DNA from: an uncultured Eubacteriales bacterium
GTDB taxonomy: Bacteria; Bacillota; Clostridia; Oscillospirales; Oscillospiraceae
Length of the DNA stretch: 10,938 nt
Assembly (NCBI GenBank): GCA_900556935.1
Contig: USQL01000075.1
Span: 1 to 10,938 of the forward strand
Direction: 5' to 3'
Positions 6,001-10,915 of the stretch are shown one piece after another. The notes beneath the pieces are model-generated. The model ran no database searches and was not told the origin of the DNA. It saw only the letters and a list, made by a program, of their open reading frames with translations. Position 1 is the stretch's first letter, and every line of letters begins with the position of its first letter. The position numbers and the translations under genes were made by a program.

Positions 6001-8543
6001 GTATAGGCGATGGACATCCTGGAATAGAAGCTGCCGTCCTCCCGGACAATGGCATCGGCCAGGGAGACCGTGTTCTCCCCCACCTGGATTTCTTCCGTGC
6101 CCAGCTTTAGCAGGTAATAGGTCTTTCCGTCGGATTGAACGGTGATTGCGGACCATACCATCTTTTTGCTGTCATCTTCCGTCACCTTGTAGGTCAGAAC
6201 ATGGTCATCATTGTTCCGGTCCGTGAAGGTAACCTTCCATTCATCTCCCACCGCGGGCAGCTGCCGGACCAGGATGCCGTAGCCGTCCTCCTGAATCTCC
6301 GCGCTCTCGCTGAGCCGGACACCGGAGCCGTAGAAGCCATAGGTGCCGTCCGCGTACTGCTCATAATAGGCAAGGCTCCACTGGGTGGGGGTTTCCTCCC
6401 AGTCGCCATAGTGGCGCAGGGTTGTGGTGGCGTTGCTGCCCGTCCGCAGCCGGGGGTAGGGATAGTTATCCAGGCCCTGGCCCAGCAGGTTATAGGCCGT
6501 GGTGCCGCCACTGACATTGGCCGCAAAGGTGTTGGCCGCAAGACGACCGCCCACCATGCCGCCCTCGGCAAGGTCCGCGCTGCTGACGCGGCTGGTCTTC
6601 TTCTCTTCCGGGCGGCTTTCGTCCACGTCCAGGGCACCGTCCACACCGGGCTCCATGGCGTATACATTGCTCCAATTGGCGGATTCCGCCGCGGAGGTGT
6701 AAATGACCGTACCGTCATTCTGCCGCTTGTAGCTGACGGCGCAGTAGCCATTGTGCATGGCTACCTTTCCCTCCGTCCCGGGCACCACGCCCGCGGAGGA
6801 GGCGGAGGCATACTGATAACCGGCGGTATAGAAATCCTGGGCTTCCAGGCTTGCGCCGGAGGGCATCCAGCCCACAACGCCGCCGGTGCGCTCGCCCCGC
6901 AGATAGCAGTCCGTATAGGAGCCGGTAAAGGCAATCTTGCCGCTGAGGCGCACCAGGCCCACCGCGCCGCCCGCGCCCCGGTCTGCCCGGGCCGTGGTGG
7001 CGGCAAAGGAATGCTCCACGGTCAGGTTGGCGTTGGTTTCCACGATGCCGACCAGGCCGCCCACGAAGTCGCCCTGCAGATAGCGGGTTACATTCTCCTG
7101 GGCGGTGAATTTTCCAATCAGGGAATCCGTCAGATACGCCTGGCAGCCCGTCAGCTTTGTGTTCTTCCCCACGGCCTTGCCAATCAGCGCGCCGGTGCCC
7201 TCCGCCGTGCCGGAGGCACGGGTATTGGTGAGAATCACGTCGCTGATGGAGGTGCCGTAGAAGGTATCAAACAGGCCCGTGCTGCCGCCGTCGCCGGGGG
7301 CATCCAGGTAGAGATCCTTGATGGAGTGGGTCTGGCCCTCCTGGTCTTTGCCGGAGAAGGTTTTTAAGCTGACATTGGTAATGGGCTTGAAGGAATAGAA
7401 GCTTCCCGCCGTCTCCCCGGTGGATTTGCGGAAGTCCAGTTCCTTCACCAGGTAAGCATCGGTAATCTCCTTCTTCACATGGGAGGTCGTGGTATCCAGG
7501 TTTTGCAGGTGCCGCCGGAAGGCGATATTGGCCTTGTTGGCATTGGTAACCTGCCCCAGAAGGTTCTTTTTGTAGTTCTCCGTGGCAAACAGGCTGCTGG
7601 TCTCCACAGGGTCGCGTGTTTTTGGCAGCACATTTCTGCTGTCCGCCGTCACCGTCAGGACAACGTCGATGTTGTTGCCCGGAGTCAGGCTGGGGAAGAG
7701 GGTGGAAAACCGTCTTCGCTCGCCATAGTCCAGGCTGTCCAGAATCAGCTCGGCCTTGTATAAATCCTTGCCCTCGGTGGTGACGGAAATCTGGTTGGAG
7801 GGAATCTCCACCTTCGCGCCGGTGAGCTTGTCCGTCAGGGTCAGGGAAAATCGCAGACTGGGGTACAGACCATCCCCTACATTGGGGCTGGTGCAGGACA
7901 TTTTGACAACCAGCTCTTCCTCGTTGACAATGCGCAGATCAGGAACCAGCGTATAGCTCTTGCCGCCCAGGGTGATGTCGCCGCCGTAGTAGCCGACCTT
8001 GGCCCCACCGGCCAGACGCTTGTCCCGCAGCCGCAGGTCCCCACGGACGGTTTCGTCGGTGCTGATTTCCCCGGTTTCGGAATAGAACACGGCGTAGACA
8101 AGGCCCGTGTCGCCGTTGTATTCAATCAGCCAGTGGTGGCTCCAGAGCTCGGGGTCCACGTTGGTTTCCGGAAGGATGTCGTCCGCCAGGGCGGTCTTCA
8201 CGCCCTTGTCCGCCGAAATGACATAATAAAAGGCAGGCCGGGTCACGGTGTCAATCACCGCGTCGGTGGGGATGTCCGCCATTTTGCGAGCCCGTGTTTC
8301 GTCCGTCAGGGTGCTGCCGTAGCCCGCTGCCCGGAGCTCCGCCATGCGGTTCTGGGCCGCGGCGTAGATAATCTCGGCCTTGGCATCCAGCTCCTTCTGG
8401 CGCAGATTCTTCTTCATCTGCACAAGGCCCCCCACCGCCAGGGCGAACAGGACCACCAGGATAGCAACCACCAGCAGCAGCTCCACCATGGTAAAGCCGC
8501 CGCGCTTCTTTTCAATTGGCAAGTTCTTTTTTACCTGCTTCAT
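1..8543 (-). CDS. Giant modular type IV prepilin with GLUG and InlB-B-like repeats (3' partial)
   Basis: A single frame of 2847 codons with no stop, running off the left edge; codon register was checked at many points across it. The start at 8543 has GGAGG 8 nt upstream. Domain order by residue: prepilin leader and hydrophobic helix (1-45); pilin-like head (about 46-170, with WLIEYNGDTGLVYAVFY at 138-154); beta-rich segment (about 185-300); three composite GLUG-type modules (about 375-741, 880-1294, 1443-1961); Pro/Glu/Ala-rich hinge (about 1974-2054); Ig-like or other beta-rich segments (about 2055-2590); three InlB-B/Flg_new-like repeats (2598-2811); acidic Pro-rich linker to the edge. Ordinary pilins are about 150-200 aa. 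Position after pilMNO and the leader suggest a minor pilin with an adhesin-like stalk, exported by Sec and processed by a PilD-type peptidase. Alternatives are a membrane-retained pseudopilin or a surface protein that borrows the leader. No catalytic motif was recognised. The C-terminal anchor, if any, is not visible. Confidence 0.9.
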   Translation of the reverse strand, partial: MKQVKKNLPIEKKRGGFTMVELLLVVAILVVLFALAVGGLVQMKKNLRQKELDAKAEIIYAAAQNRMAELRAAGYGSTLTDETRARKMADIPTDAVIDTVTRPAFYYVISADKGVKTALADDILPETNVDPELWSHHWLIEYNGDTGLVYAVFYSETGEISTDETVRGDLRLRDKRLAGGAKVGYYGGDITLGGKSYTLVPDLRIVNEEELVVKMSCTSPNVGDGLYPSLRFSLTLTDKLTGAKVEIPSNQISVTTEGKDLYKAELILDSLDYGERRRFSTLFPSLTPGNNIDVVLTVTADSRNVLPKTRDPVETSSLFATENYKKNLLGQVTNANKANIAFRRHLQNLDTTTSHVKKEITDAYLVKELDFRKSTGETAGSFYSFKPITNVSLKTFSGKDQEGQTHSIKDLYLDAPGDGGSTGLFDTFYGTSISDVILTNTRASGTAEGTGALIGKAVGKNTKLTGCQAYLTDSLIGKFTAQENVTRYLQGDFVGGLVGIVETNANLTVEHSFAATTARADRGAGGAVGLVRLSGKIAFTGSYTDCYLRGERTGGVVGWMPSGASLEAQDFYTAGYQYASASSAGVVPGTEGKVAMHNGYCAVSYKRQNDGTVIYTSAAESANWSNVYAMEPGVDGALDVDESRPEEKKTSRVSSADLAEGGMVGGRLAANTFAANVSGGTTAYNLLGQGLDNYPYPRLRTGSNATTTLRHYGDWEETPTQWSLAYYEQYADGTYGFYGSGVRLSESAEIQEDGYGILVRQLPAVGDEWKVTFTDRNNDDHVLTYKVTEDDSKKMVWSAITVQSDGKTYYLLKLGTEEIQVGENTVSLADAIVREDGSFYSRMSIAYTPANGSAKTETYWFNPHFAKSVVASTERPANPQTIYVRSVRHLAALSGYYTTGWTQEKDDKKDFATTFANSGSASYTFLQERNLDWSSDYNWTAYGREKNAYLTPIGGTLDANAQETPFAATYDGQTFEIRNLSIRSVGLQNGLFGRVGSTGVVKNVILVGNANKQGTNAYLIRGYNGTQTVLQTTEHRLSQGALVGYNDGTVSNCAVAGYRHRIAAFSMSSAYVGGLVGTNAGTIESCAADTPDASFRFTSATGRIGGLVGNNLPSGSVSGSYALGHLRIQESKTSSVIVAGFVGENSGAVRNSYAACAMEAAGDAELYGFGKKLTGTVVNGYYLDGGTYSYQDTLYSFNASTNEFQANAHGTATESLSLTGFGTVADEAHTKYHPGTKTETNTYAYPAAIRLADGSYAHFGNWPNQEKDLGTLGVFYWEYESGGPNAGYHLYYQGTTKGANEEITTFSGGNLCTNHDDGGVITAYGYGYFMQPTAVGASIDDIGFAYNNQCTKGESNPTVEEELQKQLPRYRFRAYTTGTGDTRLHLTGEEKNASWNLTYNGTTYRYSVCPFFAKSISYDGNANGTNEVTTGKDKPGYGTNSYQIRSVQQLQYINWNYSTQRTDFSLCKLSYGGVTTADRDSQYNYYRLITAAGKVAGQNEKTGNDCFPYLLWGNHHNSILGKTMPLTWEQTHDLNGKQEGVTGYTPIGSMFDANSDKGISIAEMAAFASTYDGHSYAIKNVKISSDAECVGLFGITSGAIMKNIVLYADDATANTVEVHDRANSTWEEWYCVGGLVGLAGSKDNPASQFTNCTVSGYVIQDNRSRNPGWGGGCVGGLVGATNMKIENCTAVTTIQLKVGYQSGYQNCRVGGLVGALRGTVTNCYAGGKIVNNSTIDTIRYQDGTSIWLGGIVGGVCMRSSGTLSVVIGNTQNAAQVSNSYSYVELPGRSGNQKGAIKSSQAIASNGEMQENFGAVSNDYIVITNCYALESSVTETDDYKYLNGKKPASYNGLNLNRTLQNRNERRIELNNDRSPYLNYQQMKESMGTWLGITDTVTTSDPETGAAIPGKYSYPGTDADLRNLKLNYPFPTVLTQTTLDGSTVNVHYGAWPKLGLYWAQESGTIDLLADRVAEKTMVVQEVPTGDFPQPEQDTEYLTAPDPNGETPDGNLEDQSDIMLLDEPEPLADGQSVPEPQAAAEPAAQADGKETPAPPTVTYVSEKTFQLKWINITGSGAPSADGLSFTYYPETGNDPIPEGQEPAFEVAAKRGSYAFDGGNTWTVPITIRARRPGTVVVEAKQNDQYPAKLTVVVSANLEISIAEADKTLVVYETESKTVPVTLKDTNGKTILGLTQQLNWTLPQGGENVSWAIAEDSTVPGQYNLTVTGGKAGPQNLTLSDQILSVSYKHDAATDKTFDAYTRLSVTVKPSVILGIASGTDYGLGNGKYSPEDYNQVSVPYVQKGQNYEAGKPTEESVAPIQEKSVPLYLYATTDYVNITNFKFVSVNSSTPLSPCIQLTINDQADGSSRIQFLYKLDKPDRTALEEDDNTPEVQADTNQAKLDAMLASLGVGEELYVNNEKSYVLLVGAAQPSTDGRGQYRKMTLTDLDGSAPTPQWSLDMRLVRTDNDGNTLLESESFHLTYSRPNTVRFMPHKEGATEPLKVLRLAQGTGISAAEMKEINNDPALFQPENGYYWKWTLEAIPTGNMDLTPARTGIPFTLSYNGNFPSWDIYGKLPAQTQTYGSITSEALPTGPWTREGMSTTGWFTEDGEQVTLKQVPETPAEGEEVTYKLYRGETEYIPTQVDETLTLYAHWKNNEYSLVFKNGESETVETFVYGTAKEITAPAAPEIKKGHTFVWTDGADFTLQPEETWTNSAFTPTSDGQKIVLNATWTPETITVTLVNSHDENETVKDAKYSYGSALGCPESFTGPEDASFLGWSLTKDGDVILAAELPDVLLGLQEPGKPITLYARWTAVATNTAGADDENKVNLEDEQENTDEEPIAPPAPT
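111..752 (-). repeat. Three InlB-B/Flg_new-like beta repeats in the giant prepilin
   Basis: Residues 2598-2811. Three successive units each end in a hydrophobic strand closing on Trp: LTLYAHW (ends 588), IVLNATW (near 384) and ITLYARW (ends 111). Two carry the central Gly-Trp turn (TTGWFTEDG and FLGWSLTKDG); the middle one is more divergent (HTFVWTDG). This is the pattern of the Listeria-Bacteroides/InlB B repeat family, a small ubiquitin-like beta fold common in the stalks of Gram-positive surface proteins. Probable role is spacing or adhesion; ligand unknown. Confidence 0.8.
2385..2622 (-). other. Acidic Pro/Glu/Ala-rich hinge in the giant prepilin
   Basis: Residues about 1974-2054. Low-complexity stretch with repeated Pro, Glu, Asp and Ala (for example QPEQDTEYL, DEPEPLADG, PEPQAAAEPAAQ), with no expected fold. 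It separates the GLUG-type modules from the beta-rich C-terminal part and probably works as a flexible or extended linker. Confidence 0.75.
2661..4310 (-). repeat. Composite GLUG-type module 3 of the giant prepilin
   Basis: Residues about 1412-1961. It begins with FAKS (4299-4310) and YQIRSVQQLQYINW, then FASTYDGHSYAIKNVKI, GLFGITSG, and GGLVGL, GGLVGA, GGLVGA and GGIVGG repeats with NC at strand ends (NCTVSGY, NCTAVTT, NCYAGGK). It closes with NYPFPTV, HYGAW (2697-2711) and LYWAQESG. Much of it is visibly more AT-rich than the flanking coding sequence: 3301-3360 has 22 G/C of 60, against 41 of 60 in 2161-2220. Confidence 0.78.
4662..5951 (-). repeat. Composite GLUG-type module 2 of the giant prepilin
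   Basis: Residues about 865-1294. It begins with FAKS (5940-5951) and IYVRSVRHLAAL, then FAATYDGQTFEIRNLSI, GLFGRVG, a run of GALVGY, GGLVGT, GGLVGN and AGFVGE repeats, and closes with AYPAAIRL, HFGNW (4758-4772) and FYWEYESGG. The same landmarks occur in the same order in module 3, which argues for duplication of a whole multi-part unit rather than only of the short GLUG motif. Confidence 0.78.
6321..7420 (-). repeat. Composite GLUG-type module 1 of the giant prepilin
   Basis: Residues about 375-741. Order of landmarks: GQTHSIKDLYLD, then GLFDTFYG (counterpart of GLFG), then short repeats ending in Gly/hydrophobic/Gly (GALIGK, GGLVGI, GGVVGW), each followed by an alternating beta pattern and Cys or Ser/Tyr. 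The module closes with NYPYPRL, HYGDW (6399-6413) and an aromatic strand (SLAYYEQY). Such short glycine repeats are typical of GLUG-motif beta-solenoids in surface proteins. This copy lacks a clear FAKS/RSV entry seen in the next two copies. Confidence 0.75.
8409..8510 (-). other. Class III prepilin signal: processing site and N-terminal helix
   Basis: Codes for residues 12-45 of the giant protein. KKRGG is followed by FTMVELLLVV: cleavage is expected after G16, giving a mature N-terminal Phe with Glu at +5 (residue 21), the signature recognised by prepilin peptidase. The following helix is hydrophobic for about 22-25 residues (to about residue 45) and ends in basic residues (KKNLRQK). In pilins this segment first anchors the subunit in the membrane and then forms the pilus core. 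The family signature is unambiguous; that this giant protein enters a fibre is inference. Confidence 0.92.
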
Positions 8544-8551
8544 GATTGTTT

Positions 8552-8556
8552 CCTCC
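8552..8556 (-). promoter_or_regulatory. Ribosome binding site of the giant prepilin gene
   Basis: GGAGG on the minus strand with an 8-nt spacer to the ATG at 8541-8543, within the 27-nt gap after pilO. It fixes the start and gives a 16-residue leader before the processing site. Confidence 0.85.
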
Positions 8557-8570
8557 AAGGGATAAATGCG

Positions 8571-9158
8571 TTACTTGTTCTCCAGGCGCTCGTAATAGGT
8601 AATGGTCATGGAGACGGAGATGGGATAGTCCTCGTCATTCCCGTCCAGCTGGTTCCAATAGAGAATTTCATTGGTGCTGCCGTTAAAGGTGACGGAAAGG
8701 TCGGAGATGGCGTTGGTATTCTCGCTGTCGTGGAGCTGATTGATGATGTTCCGGGCCTGCCCGTAGGAGGCGGTGCGGAAGGTCAGGCTCACAGGGCGGC
8801 GGATTAAATACTCCACGTCCATGGGGCTGGTGCCCGAGAAATTCAGGGTGTATTCCGCAGAGGAATCCAGAATTTTGTGGAGCTCTACCAGCAGATTTGC
8901 GGAGTTGTCATACACGGGGATGGGGGTGGGGTCACCGTTGGCGAACAGCTCCTCCAGCTCCTTTTCCATCTGGCGCTTCTGCTGGACCAGGGAGGAATTG
9001 ATCAGGATTTCATCCTGCTCTGCTGCCTGCTGGGTCTGGAAATCCTGGATTTTTGCATTGATGGGCTCCAAAAGGAGCTTGAAATAGCCGATGGCTATGA
9101 TCAAAACGACCAGAATCACCAGCATCACTTTTTCTCTGGTGGTAAACGCTCGATTCAT
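8571..9158 (-). CDS. pilO: Type IV pilus assembly protein PilO-like
   Basis: 195 aa with classic PilO topology: a short basic cytoplasmic end (MNRAFTTREK), one transmembrane helix at about 11-31 rich in Val/Ile/Leu, a Gln/Glu-rich coiled coil (about 34-72, with a KRQMEKELEELF segment), then an extracytoplasmic alpha/beta domain. That domain has a pattern usual in PilO: a strand (VSLTFRTASYGQ), a helix (ARNIINQLHDSEN) and a strand (ISDLSVTFNG). PilO pairs with PilN on the outer face of the membrane and helps hold the assembly platform in register. The ATG lies within the pilN stop (4-nt overlap) and has AGGAGG at 9166-9171, 7 nt upstream. No PilP-like lipoprotein or PilQ secretin follows within the window, as expected for a Gram-positive T4P. 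The giant prepilin gene begins 27 nt after the stop. Confidence 0.88.
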   Translation of the reverse strand: MNRAFTTREKVMLVILVVLIIAIGYFKLLLEPINAKIQDFQTQQAAEQDEILINSSLVQQKRQMEKELEELFANGDPTPIPVYDNSANLLVELHKILDSSAEYTLNFSGTSPMDVEYLIRRPVSLTFRTASYGQARNIINQLHDSENTNAISDLSVTFNGSTNEILYWNQLDGNDEDYPISVSMTITYYERLENK

Positions 9159-9760
9159 TCTGCTGCCTCCTCTGCGGGCTCCAGGGCGATGGTCAGGGTA
9201 AAGTCCATCAGCGCCTCGGTGCTGTCCTGTTCCGTGGATGCCAGATTCAGGGCCGCGGACTCCACAATGGGGTCCGCCCCTACAAGCTCCACCATCTCTG
9301 AAATCTGCCGCAGGTTCATGCCGGACATGGACACCACCATGACGCTATCCCGCAGGGAGATGGAATTGACCTGACCCCGGGGCATCATCCGCCGCTCCAC
9401 CAGGTCCAGCACATCCAGCCGGTCTACCTTGGCAAGGCCGTTCTGGTCGCCCACGTTCATCCACTTCCGGGAATAGGTCCGGTAGCGGGCCTCCACCTCC
9501 GGATAGTCGGCCACGGCCTGCTGGGTCTGCAAATACTGGGCGTGGACCTGGTTATAGGCCGCCTCCGCGGCATTGAGCCGGGCCAGCTGGTCCAGAACGC
9601 CAAACTTGGCAATGGAGCCAGCCAACGCGGCAATCAGCACCGCGCCCACGGCGACGGTTAAAACGTCCTTCTTTTTGGACTCTCTCTGGGCCAGGTTGAT
9701 GGTGGTTTTTGTGGGAATTTTCAGGGCCTTGGGGGCCTTTTTAACTTCAATCGCGTTCAT
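9155..9760 (-). CDS. pilN: Type IV pilus assembly protein PilN-like
   Basis: 201 aa, bitopic membrane protein. The short cytoplasmic N-terminus carries TTINLAQRES (residues 19-28). Its Ile-Asn-Leu core matches the PilN motif known to insert into PilM. One transmembrane helix follows (about 33-55), then an Ala/Gln-rich probable coiled coil (about 58-90) and an extracytoplasmic alpha/beta domain ending in an acidic tail (EPAEEAAE). In known systems PilN and PilO pair through their coiled coils and ferredoxin-like domains to link PilM to the pilus. The start has AGGAGG at 9768-9773 with a 7-nt spacer. The ribosome site lies between the pilM stop and this ATG. The stop overlaps the pilO start as ATGA, suggesting translational coupling. 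Sequence similarity in this family is low, so the call rests on the INL motif, topology, size and gene order. Confidence 0.88.
   Translation of the reverse strand: MNAIEVKKAPKALKIPTKTTINLAQRESKKKDVLTVAVGAVLIAALAGSIAKFGVLDQLARLNAAEAAYNQVHAQYLQTQQAVADYPEVEARYRTYSRKWMNVGDQNGLAKVDRLDVLDLVERRMMPRGQVNSISLRDSVMVVSMSGMNLRQISEMVELVGADPIVESAALNLASTEQDSTEALMDFTLTIALEPAEEAAE
9166..9171 (-). promoter_or_regulatory. Ribosome binding site of pilO
   Basis: AGGAGG on the minus strand, 7 nt before the pilO ATG, lying within the last codons of pilN. It supports the overlapping ATGA arrangement. Confidence 0.8.
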
Positions 9761-9767
9761 TTCTGCC

Positions 9768-9773
9768 CCTCCT
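9768..9773 (-). promoter_or_regulatory. Ribosome binding site of pilN
   Basis: AGGAGG on the minus strand, 7 nt before the ATG at 9758-9760, placed directly after the pilM stop codon (9775-9777). Translating ribosomes leaving pilM are therefore close to the pilN start. Confidence 0.8.
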
Positions 9774-9774
9774 G

Positions 9775-10767
9775 TTACAGCCCGCAGCCAACGGCCTTGG
9801 CAAAGAGCCAGGGATTCTCAATTTTTTCGCCGTCGGGAAGCAGCTCGGCAATGTCCAATAGCTCCAGGCCCGTGACCCGGCTGACGGTCTGCTTCAAAGG
9901 CTCCACCGCCGCGCCGCCGCCGCAGAGATAGACCCCCCGCAGGGTCTGCTCCCGGTTGTTGTAGTTATAGAAGTTGACGGCCTTCATGATTTCCACGGCC
10001 ATCCGGTTGTAAAGGTCCTGGGAAGCGTCCGCGCTCTGGGCCTGCTGATAGTCCGAAAGCAGATGGGTGTGGGCCATGTGGGGATCCACGCCCCGCTCGG
10101 AGGCCAGCTGCTGCTCCAGGTCCCAAAGTCCCAGGTCCACCGCCCGGCGGGTGCGGAAATGGCCGTCCCGGTAGATGTACATGCGGATACCCTTGTGCCC
10201 CAGGTCTACAATGCACAGGTCCCCGTCGGAGCCCGGGTTGCGCTCTGCGTGGACCCGCGCCAGATTGCCAAAGGCGCACTCCTCGGGGATGGCCTCCTTC
10301 AGCTTGAAGCCCGCCCGGTGGAACATGTTCCGGTAGTCCTCAACGGTGGATTTCAGGGTTGCGCAGGCAAACAGCTGCAGCTCCTCCGGCTCCCCCTGCT
10401 CGTTTTTGGTTACCCCCTGGACGGCATAGTCAAAGTAATACCGTCCCTTTTCCTGGTTTAAGTAGTCCTTGAATTCAAAGGGCAGGTTGTAGGCCAGCTG
10501 CCCCTCCGTCATAGGCGGCACGGTGACATTCCGCCGGAACACCAGCCGGTCCGGCAGAATCACCGCGGCATTGGCCTTTGAAAGCCTCCCCGTTTTCAGG
10601 GATTCCTTCAGAAAATCCGCCAGCGCGTCCATGGAGACAACCGTCCCCCCGGCCACCACATTGTCCGGAAGCTCAAACACCTCCGCCCGCTTCACCGTCC
10701 CCCCCGCAAGAGAGACCACCTTCACCTGGCTTTCGCCAATGTCAAACGCAGTTATATTTTTAGGCAT
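9775..10767 (-). CDS. pilM: Type IV pilus assembly protein PilM (actin-like)
   Basis: 330 aa, close to the usual PilM length. PilM is a cytoplasmic actin/FtsA-like nucleotide-binding protein that docks on the N-terminal tail of PilN at the inner face of the membrane during T4P assembly. Visible signatures are a phosphate-1 type motif near the N-terminus (AFDIGESQVKVV, residues 7-18), a second one (CIVDLGHKG, 185-193) and an adenosine-type glycine motif (LCGGGAAVEPL, 281-291). No membrane segment is seen. The ATG at 10767 is chosen because GGAGG lies 7 nt upstream and the conserved motif then sits at the very N-terminus. The frame stays open to an ATG at 10917, but those 50 extra residues are Pro/Gly-rich and encoded by inverted repeats. 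The stop is 14 nt from pilN. The family call is from motif recognition plus the pilN/pilO context and is firm; ATPase activity is not shown. Confidence 0.93.
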   Translation of the reverse strand: MPKNITAFDIGESQVKVVSLAGGTVKRAEVFELPDNVVAGGTVVSMDALADFLKESLKTGRLSKANAAVILPDRLVFRRNVTVPPMTEGQLAYNLPFEFKDYLNQEKGRYYFDYAVQGVTKNEQGEPEELQLFACATLKSTVEDYRNMFHRAGFKLKEAIPEECAFGNLARVHAERNPGSDGDLCIVDLGHKGIRMYIYRDGHFRTRRAVDLGLWDLEQQLASERGVDPHMAHTHLLSDYQQAQSADASQDLYNRMAVEIMKAVNFYNYNNREQTLRGVYLCGGGAAVEPLKQTVSRVTGLELLDIAELLPDGEKIENPWLFAKAVGCGL

Positions 10768-10774
10768 AGAAAAA

Positions 10775-10779
10775 CCTCC
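10775..10779 (-). promoter_or_regulatory. Ribosome binding site of pilM
   Basis: GGAGG on the minus strand with a 7-nt spacer to the ATG at 10765-10767. It decides the start: the longer upstream start at 10917 would place this signal inside the coding region. Confidence 0.85.
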
Positions 10780-10794
10780 AATTCTTCTCTTAAA

Positions 10795-10831
10795 CCTTCC
10801 CCCTGGGGAAGGGGGACCGCCCGCAGGCGGT
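10795..10831. repeat. Double-hairpin intergenic repeat element
   Basis: Two adjacent perfect inverted repeats: ccttcccc/ggggaagg at 10795-10812 (7-bp stem with a 4-nt loop) and accgcc/ggcggt at 10816-10831 with loop cgca. The trailing ggatgaggg (10832-10840) resembles the tail of a dispersed element I recall from many gut Clostridia genomes. There is no T-run long enough to call it a terminator on either strand. It lies between the upstream flank and the pilM ribosome site. Confidence 0.6.
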
Positions 10832-10869
10832 GGATGAGGGCAGTACAGACTTGCGGGACCTGAAAGCCC

Positions 10870-10915
10870 GGGCGAATTCGTACCGACTGTACATCGGCTT
10901 CCTACGTATTCGCCC
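10870..10915. repeat. Large nested inverted repeat upstream of pilM
   Basis: Arms at 10870-10882 (gggcgaattcgta) and 10903-10915 (tacgtattcgccc) match at 12 of 13 positions. Between them 10883-10897 is itself palindromic (ccga/tcgg around ctgtaca). The result is a long stem with an inner hairpin, as in REP/MITE-like palindromes. No coding sequence overlaps it credibly. Function is unknown; it could be a dispersed repeat, an RNA structure or a binding site. Confidence 0.6.

Noticed and set aside
3441..6110. 889-codon open frame on the plus strand
   Set aside because: Same antisense register; it ends opposite a CTA codon of the giant gene. The product is Gly/Ala/Val-rich without domains, and no ribosome site was recognised at its start.
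6135..7367. 410-codon open frame on the plus strand
   Set aside because: Antisense shadow of GLUG module 1 and the linker after it; it ends opposite a TTA codon. No family features.
1..8543. Possible frameshift or pseudogene in the giant gene
   Set aside because: The reading frame was followed codon by codon and checked at several coordinates. It stays open with coherent domain content throughout, so there is no sign of decay inside the window.
8133..8807. 224-codon open frame on the plus strand spanning the pilO/giant gene junction
   Set aside because: It runs antisense across the pilin head, the ribosome site and the end of pilO, all of which are well supported on the minus strand. The product is His/Gly-rich with no recognisable family.
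10795..10831. Rho-independent terminator before pilM
   Set aside because: The stems are GC-rich but no run of T follows on either strand (only TTT on the minus strand), so a dispersed structured repeat is the better reading.
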